A DNA stretch of 64,000 nucleotides from Promethearchaeota archaeon. Its GTDB lineage: Archaea; Asgardarchaeota; Lokiarchaeia; Sigyniarchaeales; SOKP01. Shown one piece after another: positions 10,218-18,995 of this stretch. The DNA lies in contig JAHLWS010000056.1 in the NCBI GenBank assembly GCA_019057795.1, positions 17,582-81,581 on the forward strand, read 5' to 3'. The position numbers were made by a program, and so were the translations under genes. The first letter of the stretch is position 1. The number at the start of each line of letters is the position of its first letter. The notes under the pieces were generated by a model. It worked only from the letters and a program-made list of their open reading frames with translations. It was not told the DNA's origin and ran no database searches.

Positions 10218-10236
10218 TTAACAGCGGTGAACATCA

Positions 10237-10914
10237 ATGAGTAGAACGTTCAATTCCAGCACGAGATACATCCAAATTGCATTTAATCACACCATTCACG
10301 ATGTTGTGCGAATATTACCTCAAATTCCTCTCGACCCGAGAATCATAATAGAAGCTGGGACGCCATACGTCAAAAGAGAGGGACAGAATGGCATCAGACT
10401 AATAAGAAGGTATTGGCGAGGATTAATCGTCGCTGATCTAAAAGTTATTGACGGCGCTCAAGAAGAGGTTGCGATGGCATATAATGCAGGAGCTAATGCC
10501 GTTACTGCCGCGGGTACTGCTCCAAAAGAAACCTTAGATTACTTTAGTAAGACATGCGATCAATATAATGTTTTTTCAATGATCGACATGTTAGGACAAG
10601 ATAATCCGTTAAAAAAACTTTTTGCGCTAAAAAACAAACCAAAAGGAGTAGTAATCCATAAGGGGCGAGACGAGGAAGCAAACCCAAGAACCATAATTAG
10701 GTACAAAGACATTAATAAAATTCGCTCTAAGTATGATGTTCTCATATCTGTTGCCGGTGGATTAAAAGAAGAAAGCGTGAGAAAAGCCTATTTTAATGGA
10801 GCGAGCATTGCAATCTTAAATATCGTAAAACCTACAGATGTCAATGAGGGTATAAGCGACATGTCGAACTTTCGAGTTATAATTCCCTCAATCTTGAAAG
10901 AGGTTGGACATTAA
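10237..10914 (+). CDS. 3-hexulose-6-phosphate synthase / OMP decarboxylase superfamily protein
   Basis: This 225-residue TIM-barrel protein belongs to the OMPDC/KGPDC/HPS superfamily. The catalytic signature DxKxxD appears as ADLKVIDG near residue 69, after IIEAGTPYVKREG, and a phosphate-binding region VAGGLKEESVRKAY lies near residue 170. In archaea, HPS-type enzymes join formaldehyde or release it from hexulose 6-phosphate and can supply pentose phosphates. The exact substrate here is uncertain, since the first strand (IQIAFNHTIHD) departs from the usual ALDxxD. A GGTGA about 7 bases before the ATG is a good ribosome-binding site. It is probably co-transcribed with the SPFH gene. Confidence 0.8.
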   Translation: MSRTFNSSTRYIQIAFNHTIHDVVRILPQIPLDPRIIIEAGTPYVKREGQNGIRLIRRYWRGLIVADLKVIDGAQEEVAMAYNAGANAVTAAGTAPKETLDYFSKTCDQYNVFSMIDMLGQDNPLKKLFALKNKPKGVVIHKGRDEEANPRTIIRYKDINKIRSKYDVLISVAGGLKEESVRKAYFNGASIAILNIVKPTDVNEGISDMSNFRVIIPSILKEVGH

Positions 10915-10974
10915 ACAAATATTCTTTTTTTTATCAGTATCTAAGTATTTATTTTTTTTTATTATTATTTTCGA

Positions 10975-12360
10975 TGGTCAACAAGCCGACATTATTTGTA
11001 ATTTATCCGACCACCCCACGTGATTTTTTCTCTGATGAAAGAAATGATTCCATCAAGTAGTCTTGATTTTGAACTAATGTCCAAACTGGTCCCTTACCTT
11101 GATTTCTACTAGAAATTTGAATTAGCTTTTTATTCATTTTCCATGAATTATAAAGGAGCATTCTTACCAACATATCCAAGTATCGGACATTATCATAGTT
11201 TGACTTCCAACGACGATTAATTCGATTTAAGTCGGAGAAACTCGTTTCGATCAACCATCGTCGACGATAAAATAGTGCCGTGCGGGACGCCCAAGAGCTT
11301 GTCTTGCCTCGAGGCTTCTCGGTAGTCATTATTAAGAATAAACGCTTTCGAGCATCGTCCAACGATATTCTTCCCGCTTTATAATCTCGCTTGACTCCTT
11401 GAAGAGTGAATTGATTTTTTGCTTTTATTATCACATAAACATGGTGAGAAAATCGACATTTTGCAGCCGTCTTGCTAGAAAACGTGTATTTCCGCACTCG
11501 AGCATGCGTTCCCTTGAGATAATCGGTAAGGAATTGCTTGATCTTTTTATATTTCTTGGCAGGAACGATGACCTCACCCCCCATTCCTTTAATCCTATCT
11601 AATAATTCAGCTCTATAGAATTCTCTATCCATCAACACGAAGCCTAACTTAAATCCTAGCTTAAGTAATTTTTCAAGAAACTTTAAGATGATGGGTATTT
11701 TAGACTGACCCGTTGCCACTTGTTCCAATCCTGCATAAAGATGTGTTTCTCGGGACAATATCGAGAAGCCGAGGTAATGACGCATTTTTAGCGTTCCTTT
11801 CTGCCGGTTCGTTCCCTTGATCATGTTATCCTCTCTCTTTCCAAAATAAGGATGCTCAGTGAAATCAATGAGCACATTTACCTTCTTTGAGATGAACCCT
11901 TGTTTTAAGGCATCCAAGAGCTGCCCATCCAAGCACCCACGTAAGATCTTCTGCGCTTTCCTAAATCCAATCTTGCGGAGATACTTGTTGACTTCTGTTT
12001 GGTGAGGTATCGCGCGCTTTCTCCGTCCATCCGCAAATATTTTTGGTCTTCCTCCTCTATGGCTCATTAATTGGGCGTTGAGCAATTCACTCGTGTCATG
12101 AATGGACCTACCTAGTAATTCTGAGAAGAAGAACACCTTCAAAAACTCCTCCTCTTCATATCTCGAATTCTTGCCCTTTTTAAAACGCCAGGTGCGAGAG
12201 GTAACTTCATCACAAAACTTTTTAAAAAAAGACAGCATATTATGATTTGAAAGAAGTGATTTTATGCCCGAGTTCCTAACCGAATTAGGAAATATATTGC
12301 CTGGTAGCATATATTAATAATATCACTTCTTTCTTAAAAGTTTTAAGGTAGATTTCCGAT
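10975..12360 (-). mobile_element. insertion sequence carrying one DDE transposase (ends not resolved)
   Basis: The single intact transposase gene and the shift in base composition from about 10975 to 12360 mark an insertion sequence. I looked for terminal inverted repeats and a target duplication on both sides and found no convincing pair by eye, so these borders are approximate. A small palindrome, GATTTCC-GAT-GGAAATC, lies at 12351-12367 just outside the transposase start. Confidence 0.5.
11003..12310 (-). CDS. DDE transposase, IS4-like superfamily
   Basis: This 435-residue protein has the RNase H-fold catalytic triad of DDE transposases: Asp in NVLIDFTEHPYFG (near residue 150), Asp in GFVLMDREFYRAEL (near 248), and Glu in RRRWLIETSFSDLNR (near 375), which resembles the Y-R-E-K signature of IS4-type elements. 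The gene looks intact. Base composition is more balanced than in neighbouring genes, which fits recent arrival. It lies between the HPS-like gene and the ATC-hydrolase-like gene and disrupts neither. Confidence 0.9.
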   Translation of the reverse strand: MLPGNIFPNSVRNSGIKSLLSNHNMLSFFKKFCDEVTSRTWRFKKGKNSRYEEEEFLKVFFFSELLGRSIHDTSELLNAQLMSHRGGRPKIFADGRRKRAIPHQTEVNKYLRKIGFRKAQKILRGCLDGQLLDALKQGFISKKVNVLIDFTEHPYFGKREDNMIKGTNRQKGTLKMRHYLGFSILSRETHLYAGLEQVATGQSKIPIILKFLEKLLKLGFKLGFVLMDREFYRAELLDRIKGMGGEVIVPAKKYKKIKQFLTDYLKGTHARVRKYTFSSKTAAKCRFSHHVYVIIKAKNQFTLQGVKRDYKAGRISLDDARKRLFLIMTTEKPRGKTSSWASRTALFYRRRWLIETSFSDLNRINRRWKSNYDNVRYLDMLVRMLLYNSWKMNKKLIQISSRNQGKGPVWTLVQNQDYLMESFLSSEKKSRGVVG

Positions 12361-12604
12361 GGAAATCAATTTAAAGTTTGAATATAAGCATTTGTAAAAT
12401 TGAAATAAAATTTACGAAAGATAAGATTCAGTTCAAGGGGTTTCTAACATCTAAATCCTTTGATACTGTTTTTTTTTTATTTTAAAGGTAGATTGCTTTT
12501 TCTAAGAATGTTACACAATTAAACTTCAAAATTCTTATTTGGTGACATTAATTATTAAATTAAACTCCACAAAAAAAAAGCAAAATAGGATAAGTGTAAA
12601 TCGA

Positions 12605-13309
12605 ATGGCCGAGGAATTTGACTTTGAAAAGTATTGGCTAAATAAGTTTTCTAACTGTTTAGACGAGGTTGCTGGAGAAGAAGTAAGAAAAGATGTAATG
12701 ACCGGAAGTGAAAAGCTTTCAGATGCATCGTCCAGAGAAGAAGTTATTAACTGGTCTAATCAAGCTATGGAAAGATTAAGTTCTTTAGTTAACGACGAAA
12801 AACAAATTGGTGTCATGACGGGATGCGCTTGTAATTATTCTAAATCTCAATTACAAGAGATAAGAGAAAAGTACGAACAAACAAAGGATATTAACGTAGC
12901 ACATCGTATGCTACAGGAACAATTTGAATCTCTGCTCAAGGATACACTTAAATTAAATGAAGATCTTATCAAAAAAGTTATTAAAAAAGGATGGAGTACT
13001 GCTGGAGTTAAGGAAGGAAATGTAATTATAGCTACCAAGATTCCTAAAAGCGCTTATATTAAACAATATTTAGAAACAACTGATCCAGACGAAAAAAGGG
13101 CCATTTATTGCCATTGTCCTCGCGTTAGAGACGCTTTAAAATTGTCAATAGAGAATTTACCAGAAATTTATTGCTACTGTGGAGCAGGCTTTTTCAAAGG
13201 TATCTGGGAAGAAATCCTTCAAAAACCCGTAAAAGTTAAGGTTTTAGAATCTGTTATGAAAGGAGACGAAGTGTGCAAAATTGCAATATATCTTCCTCCG
13301 GATGCGTAA
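12605..13309 (+). CDS. L-2-amino-thiazoline-4-carboxylate hydrolase-like / V4R-related protein
   Basis: The ATG at 12605 (MAEEFDFEKYW) is preferred to a TTG 22 codons upstream, whose leader is a lysine-rich AT-biased stretch. The 234-residue product is helical in its first two thirds. Near the C-terminus it carries cysteine/histidine motifs, CHCPRVRDAL and YCYCGAGFFKGIWEEIL, and ends VCKIAIYLP. This ending resembles ATC-hydrolase/DUF6144 proteins, whose biochemical role is poorly known. The conserved Cys and His residues suggest metal or thiol chemistry. It is monocistronic between the insertion sequence and the RNase P RNA gene, with which it is convergent. Confidence 0.55.
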   Translation: MAEEFDFEKYWLNKFSNCLDEVAGEEVRKDVMTGSEKLSDASSREEVINWSNQAMERLSSLVNDEKQIGVMTGCACNYSKSQLQEIREKYEQTKDINVAHRMLQEQFESLLKDTLKLNEDLIKKVIKKGWSTAGVKEGNVIIATKIPKSAYIKQYLETTDPDEKRAIYCHCPRVRDALKLSIENLPEIYCYCGAGFFKGIWEEILQKPVKVKVLESVMKGDEVCKIAIYLPPDA

Positions 13310-13324
13310 ATTTAGAAAGAATAA

Positions 13325-13650
13325 AAGCGACACCTGAGATATATACCCACCTTTTTGTTCTATTTCTCGTCGCCAAGAAATAGGTGGGGCATCAAACTAA
13401 GCGGCCTACCTAAAACTCGTTCCAAATACTCATCGCTTTCATTTGGCCTTGCACCAAGGTTTTAGCTCGTTCCAACCGTTCCCGATTACAATTTCTCTGG
13501 CTTAAATCCAAGTCATTAATGTACGTAAAAGGGCAGTGCCGTTTCAGTTGCTAAAATACGATTTTCACCGTAGTAGTTATCTACTCCTTGCTTGGAAAGT
13601 GAGGTGAGGTTCCTCAGCAGTTCAATGACTACCGTCAGCCCCATATTTCA
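13325..13650 (-). ncRNA. rnpB: RNase P RNA
   Basis: A GC-richer, non-coding stretch on the minus strand carries the conserved RNase P RNA core in order. CR-I with the 5' strand of P4 is GAGGAACCUCACC. An ACUGAAACGGCA segment resembles the P10-P11 region. CR-II/III appear as GUGCAAGGCCAAAU, followed by GGUAGGCCGCUUAG. CR-V with the 3' strand of P4 is ACAAAAAGGUGGGUAUAU. P4 pairs CUCACC with GGUGGG. This RNA is the catalytic subunit of the tRNA 5'-processing enzyme. Its ends are approximate (by one or two tens of bases), because I could not fix helix P1. The short ORFs overlapping it are spurious. Confidence 0.85.
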
Positions 13651-13860
13651 TGTGATTTTCTTTTTTTCGCTTTTTACTTTCCAATTAATACATAGTTCCA
13701 TAACTATTTATAATTTAAGGTTATCTTGCAACGGTGTTATTTACAAAATTAAAAATACTTTTGAATTTAAAGCTCAATCTATATATCACTGGGATTGTTT
13801 TTTATAGAGAATAAAAAAAAAGTTATTAATTATTTTATTTATTTGTTAGAATGTCTTGAA

Positions 13861-16045
13861 CTAGGATAGAGCAAGTAAGTTTCCAAGCAACCCAGCTCCG
13901 CCATTGAACATTAGAAGTAAACCCATGAAAATCGAAGCTGTCAACGACATCACTACTAACAGCGTGTTTATACTTGGTCCTGCGGTGTCCTTTCATCGAT
14001 AATTGGTTTTCAATACCAAAGACCTTAAATGGGTCACCGACCGTATCTCCCGTTATACTAGCTTTATGTACTTCAGTCCCTTTTCCTCCAAGGTTACCGT
14101 CCTCTATCCATTTCTTTGCGTTATCCCATGCCCCACTTATGCTTTTTGCTCGAAATAAGCTATAATCTGCATTGGACATAAACACTGCAAACACAAATCC
14201 GGATAAGATAGCTCCAGCTAAGAATGCTACTAAGGAAGCTACGCCAAAAAGAATTCCAACACCAATAGGAACAGTTATAGAAATAATGCTTGGTATAATT
14301 AACTCACGTAGTGAGCCTTTTGTTGCAATATCAATTGTTTTATGGAAATCAGCGGGTTCTTCACCAGTTAATATTTTTGGATTTTCTTCAAATTGCCTAC
14401 GAATTTCATCGACCATCTTCGCTGCGTTTCTTTGGACAGCTAAGACTAACAACGCTGAAAATAGCGCTGGGATAACAACTCCTATAAAGGCACCTACTAG
14501 AACATTGACGCTTAATAAATCCACAACAGTAATACCAGCCTCTTCTGCAAAGGAAAACATTAAAGCCATGACGGTTAAGTTCGCAGCTCCAATTGCGAAT
14601 CCCTTTGTAATTGCTTTGGCGGTGTTACCAGCAGAATCTAATTTATCAGCAGTTCTAATTACTTCATCACCTAATTCTCCTTGTTCTGCAATAGCTCTTG
14701 CATTGTCAACGATTGGGCCATACGCATCATTTGTTACTATTGTTCCTACAATTGCTAACATTCCAACAGCAGCCATTGCTACACCAAATACACCAGCTAA
14801 CCAAAATGCAATTGTCATAGCAAGTATAACTCCTATTGCAGGAGGAACTACACTTAGAAGTCCATATGAGAAACCAGAAAGAATTACAACTGCATGACCT
14901 TCTTTAGCAGCATGAGCTATGTTTTGTACTGGTTTCCTATCATCCCGAGTAAAATAATCACTCGTAAAACCTAAAACTATACCAGATATAAGTCCAATCA
15001 CTGATGTGCCCCATATTCGCCATAATAACCACATTTCATCGTCTCCTAATCCAATTGATAGGAAAATCGTTATTACAGCGGATAATGCAAAATAGATTAA
15101 AGTTGCTAAATAAGTTCCTGTGTTTAAAGCTTTTCCAGGTTCTTCAGAACCTTTATATTTTATTATGTATATTCCTATAAGCGAAGCAATTAGCCCTACG
15201 CCGCAAAAAACAACTGGAGCAACAATAAATACAGAGGTTCCTATAGTTGTTAATGTTACATTTGCGAAAGGTGCTTTAATAATACCTGCTACACCAAAGG
15301 CTGCTGCAAGCATCATTGCTGCAACAATGGATGCAACATAAGAATCGAATAGGTCACTGCCCATTCCAGCTATGTCACCAACATTATCACCTACATTATC
15401 AGCGATCGTTGCTGGATTTCTTGGATCATCTTCAGGTAGATTGTATTCAGCTTTTCCTACTAAATCAGCACCTACATCTGCTGTTTTCGTAAAAATTCCA
15501 CCGCCACACTTCATAAATAAAGCTATACTACTGGCACCGAAGCTAAACCCTAACACAACAAGAGGAGACTGAAAAATCCAATAGATTATTGATACGCCTA
15601 TTAAAGCAACTCCCACCACGGCTAAACCCATTACTGCTCCTCCAAAAAATGCTACATCGAAACCGGCTTTTGTGCCCTTGGTACAACCTTGTGCTGCTCT
15701 CGTATTTGCTTTAACACCAACATACATCCCTAACCAACCTGCGAGCATAGAACCCACACAACCAATTAAGTACGCTATCGCTTGTTCCCAATTTAATGTC
15801 CCAGGATTCGTCATATTAGGAAGTAAGAATAACATTACTAAAAAAAGTACTCCTACAAAGATTCCAAGAACTTTATATTGGACTTTTAAGTATGTTTTAG
15901 CCCCTTCTTCGATATATCCAGCGACTTCTTGCATTCTTTCGTTGCCAGGATCTTCTTTTAAAACTAAAGATCTAAAGTATACAGCAAGAACGATTGAAAT
16001 TATCCCTGCGATTAGTGCAACAATTAAAATTATTGGCACTGCCAT
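13861..16045 (-). CDS. hppA: membrane-bound pyrophosphatase, K+-independent type (intron-containing)
   Basis: This V-type pyrophosphatase couples PPi hydrolysis to ion pumping. Multiple membrane helices, the substrate site DVGADLVGKAEYNLPEDDPRNP and DNVGDNVGDIAGMGSDL are all present. GNTAKAITKG has Lys where K+-dependent enzymes have Ala, which indicates the K+-independent, proton-pumping class. The plain reading frame goes wrong after GDPFK: it runs into VFGIENQLS and an unrelated hydrophilic tail ending near 13835. Removing 34 nt (13992-14025) joins GDPFK to DTAGPSINTLLVVMSL and gives a normal membrane C-terminus ending LLALS at a TAG (13861-13863). The spliced product is 716 residues. The exons are 16045-14026 and 13991-13861. 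Confidence 0.93.
13992..14025 (-). other. predicted bulge-helix-bulge intron, 34 nt, inside hppA
   Basis: The minus-strand RNA at the junctions folds as follows. An exon helix CGGUG-A-CC pairs with GG-A-CACCG, with one A.A mismatch. A 4-bp central helix pairs CAUU with GAUG. A 3-nt bulge UAA lies on the 5' side and a 3-nt bulge AAA on the 3' side. The intron hairpin pairs GGU..UUGGU with ACCAA..AUC, with a 7-nt loop. Archaeal splicing endonuclease cuts after the second base of each bulge. That removes exactly 34 nt and leaves CCA TTT AAG GAC ACC (PFKDT), restoring the frame. Folding, cut sites and protein family all agree independently. Confidence 0.88.
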
Positions 16046-16207
16046 TTTTATTCACTTTTTATTTTTTTTTATTTAAATTTTTATATTAAGATATAATTAA
16101 TATTTATTCTATTAGCCTAATTCCTATAAATTTTTTGAATTTTGTAAAATTATTGAACAAAAATGACGAAAGAATAGCAAAATTTCAAAAAGATTTAAAG
16201 AATACCT

Positions 16208-16375
16208 TTATTTAATGAGATTCTTTTTATTTTTTCTTTTCATATACTCTGGTATATGAGTCTGCTCACATTTTCTACGGGAAGCCCAATTCTTCCAAGT
16301 TGACTCGAAAATCTCCTCTACTTTATCGTCGTCAAGTTTGGATTTTTCTTTTTTCTTATTCTTATCATTTTTCAT
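16208..16375 (-). CDS. small basic hypothetical protein, 55 aa
   Basis: A short frame starts at ATG 16375, 33 bases after the end of the upstream flavoprotein gene on the same strand. It encodes a highly charged peptide with a lysine-rich start (MKNDKNKKKEKSKLDDD), a central KVEEIFESTWKNWASRRKCEQ and a basic end. Amphipathic helical spacing and non-random composition suggest that it is real. No family is recognised. It may be co-transcribed with the nitronate-monooxygenase-like gene. Confidence 0.5.
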   Translation of the reverse strand: MKNDKNKKKEKSKLDDDKVEEIFESTWKNWASRRKCEQTHIPEYMKRKNKKNLIK

Positions 16376-16407
16376 GGCTTTAACCAACCTATAATTTAAT
16401 CCCTATA

Positions 16408-17298
16408 CTAAAGGCGAAGTGTATTGAATTCGTCATTATTAAATCCCCAAGATTGTAATATATTCTCTGCATTTTTAATCATTTCCTCGATTAAGGTTTT
16501 CACAGGGATAATTTCATTATGGTGTCCTATTGCGGTTGAAGGTGCCATAAAATTTTTTACATTGAAAGTGTATATTTTTTTATGAAATTGCTCGTCAAAT
16601 ACATCTAGATTTAGCCATTTTTCCTTAATTCTCTCTGGCACTGGACATTCTTTAGTAACCATTAAAGCCGTACCTAAGCACACCGCATCAGCACCCAATG
16701 CCAGAACACCTAAAAATCCTCTTGAATCTCCGATTCCTCCTGCTGCAATTATAGGAACTTTAAGCAATTTTTTTGCCATCGTTATGTTTACCAAAGTACT
16801 GTTTGTTAGGGGATTTTTGAATCCAGTTCCTTCTAAACCTACTATAGTAACGCCATCTGCACCCTCTTTTTCTGCTGAAATAGCATGCTTTACCAACACG
16901 CATTTATGAAACCATAAGCCACCTGCTTCGTGAACTCTTGTGCCGATGAACGAAGCTTTATATCCAGAAGTTGTAAAGATGGTACAGTTTTCATTGATTG
17001 CTATTTCCACATAATCTAAATATCTTTTTCTGGTTCTATTATCTTCACCATTTTCTTTTAAGCTACGATGCGGCAAAGAAAGGTTTATTCCAAAAGGTTT
17101 GTCAGTTAATTTTCTCATTTTTTGTAAATCTTTCTTAAAATCTTCTGGATTTGGAAAGTTTAACGCAGCTATTATTCCTAACCCACCTGAGTTTGAAAAA
17201 GATGATGCAAATTCGGCTTTACCCCAGCCCCCAAAAGCTCCCATTACGAGGGGGTACCTAATTCCAAAGATTTGAGTTATTTTAGTCTTCCACTTCAT
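16408..17298 (-). CDS. nitronate monooxygenase-like FMN TIM-barrel protein
   Basis: This 296-residue protein begins with a typical nitronate monooxygenase/2-nitropropane dioxygenase start, KITQIFGIRYPLVMGAFGG, and carries the FMN phosphate-binding region AAGGIGDSRGFLGVLALGADAVCLGTALM. It is shorter than the usual 320-360 residues. In anaerobes such proteins more often act as enoyl-reductase-like or uncharacterised FMN oxidoreductases than on nitroalkanes. A longer paralogue lies at 22779-23831, and both sit in a region of anaerobic redox genes. Confidence 0.85.
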   Translation of the reverse strand: MKWKTKITQIFGIRYPLVMGAFGGWGKAEFASSFSNSGGLGIIAALNFPNPEDFKKDLQKMRKLTDKPFGINLSLPHRSLKENGEDNRTRKRYLDYVEIAINENCTIFTTSGYKASFIGTRVHEAGGLWFHKCVLVKHAISAEKEGADGVTIVGLEGTGFKNPLTNSTLVNITMAKKLLKVPIIAAGGIGDSRGFLGVLALGADAVCLGTALMVTKECPVPERIKEKWLNLDVFDEQFHKKIYTFNVKNFMAPSTAIGHHNEIIPVKTLIEEMIKNAENILQSWGFNNDEFNTLRL

Positions 17299-17338
17299 TT
17301 TCTAATAAGATAAAAATTTAACCTCTTATCATTGATTT

Positions 17339-18870
17339 TTAGAATCCTGAATTTCTTTTAGGGAACCTAGTTCGAGTCATGGAATATTCGTGGAACATTT
17401 TGTCCAATAGTTTTAGTCTTAGCTCTTGATCTTTTTCCCATAAATTATTTAATTCTGCCTTGTCGTTCTTTCGATCGAAAAGGTCTCCGTACCCCGGCAA
17501 CTCAGCATATTTAGTTAATTTAAAATCTTTTGTTATTATATGAATTAGTCTCGTATATAAGGGTCCGCGCGGACCTACTTCTTCGTCTTCCGTGATTAGA
17601 ATGGAATCTCGTAATTCTATTGTAGGATCCTTCAAAACGGGCGTCATATCATAGCCTTGCATTCCCGGTGGTCTATATCTTTCCTTGATATTTAGTAACT
17701 CAAGAATAGTTTTAGGTATATCTACTGAACTGATTAACGCATCAGAAACTGCTGATTTAGTAACGCCAGGAACCCGCCAAATTAAAGGGACTTGCAAAGT
17801 TCCGTTAAAGGGAGAAATTCCTTTTAATATTAAACTGTGGTCTCCCATGTAATCTCCGTGATCTGATGTGAAAATCACCATCGTATTATCTGCTAATCCG
17901 AATTTTTCCAATGAAGCTAAAATTTGACCTACAGCGTGATCAATTAAAGAAACAGAACCGTAGCTGAGAGCAATAAACTTCCTTATATTTTCTTCTGTTT
18001 CTTCGTGTAATAATGATCCTCTTGCGGGGGGATGTTCTAAATGCTTTTTTAAATAAGGGTGTTTATATAAGTTCTTTATATTATGGAAATTCTCAGGAAG
18101 TACCATGGCTTCTGGTTTATACATCTCTCTATACTTTCCAGGTGGTGAGACTGGTTGATGGGGATCTGGAAATGAACAATGCAAAAAGAAAGGTTTTTCT
18201 CCGTAAATACCATTAGAATACTTTTCTAAAAACGCTATGGTATTATTTTGAATGTATGTAGTATTATAAAGTTCTAAAGGAACCCAATTATCATAAAAAA
18301 TCTCTTGTGTTGGTATTTTATTTGAATACTCCTCTACAATTTTTTTCGCAATTTTAGGATCTCTTTCTTCTATCCACTCAAGATAGTGTCCCAAACATGC
18401 GTTACCATGTCCTACAACTAAATCGACTTCCTCAAACCCATAATAGGGGAGTGGAAAATTCTCATGTGCTAGATGATTACCTTTAGGGTTTCTCGTTTTC
18501 CAGTCTTGAAAATCCTCTGCCGATTGTATTTTTGGGTCGTATCTTGGCGTCCAAGTGTTGTAATGAGTTTTACCTATAGTAATAGTATGGTACCCTCTTT
18601 TTACAAGCGTTTGAGTTATTGTGGCAGATCTTTTGGTAAATTTATACCGTTACTTCGCACGCCATGAACGTTAGGATAGTATCCAGTTAGCATCGTGGCT
18701 CTATTAGGCATACACATGGGACTTACACAGAAAGCGTTAGAAAACCTTATATTTTCTTTAGCAAACCTATCTAAATTGGGGGTTTTAACTATTTCATTGC
18801 CATAACAACCCAACATATCAGCACGCTGCTGATCTGTGATAATAAAAAGTACATTCATTTTTTTGCTCAT
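17339..18870 (-). CDS. Cys-type sulfatase, interrupted by a one-base frameshift
   Basis: This is a type I sulfatase/alkaline phosphatase superfamily gene split between two frames. The N-terminal part has the metal-binding start NVLFIITDQQRADMLGCYG and the formylglycine motif C-M-P-N-R (residues 53-57) within PMCMPNRATMLTG. It hits a TAA after NLPKDLPQ at 18616. One base fewer than needed lies within 18617-18624; in the shifted frame the protein continues ITQTLVKRGYHTITIGKTHYN and runs to 17339, including TSDHGDYMGDH. The restored length is about 510 residues, normal for the family. Maturation would need an anaerobic sulfatase-maturating enzyme, which is not in the window. A recent mutation or a sequencing error would both explain the break. 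Confidence 0.85.
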
Positions 18871-18995
18871 AATAATATAAATCTCCTAAATAGTAATAAA
18901 AAGTAAATATTAACTTAGTTTAGAAAAACCAAAATCAGTAATAAAATTTTCAAATTTTTATTTAATTAGTAATAAATTAACAAAATGAAAGATAA

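Noticed and set aside
12342..12496. A repeated TTTTAA(A)GGTAGATT on the right side of the transposase, considered as an IS end or target duplication.
   Set aside because: Both copies lie on the same side of the transposase and no matching sequence is on the left, so it does not define the element's ends.
13592..13807. A 71-codon plus-strand ORF next to hppA.
   Set aside because: It overlaps the RNase P RNA 5' region and then AT-rich spacer, and its translation has no domain pattern.
14172..14897. Long plus-strand ORFs across hppA (for example 14172-14897 and 15672-16076).
   Set aside because: They are shadows of the pyrophosphatase on the other strand, with its low-stop codon use, and have no family features.
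18600..18640. A second bulge-helix-bulge intron explaining the sulfatase break.
   Set aside because: The two frames join with one missing base and no extra sequence, so there is nothing to splice out.
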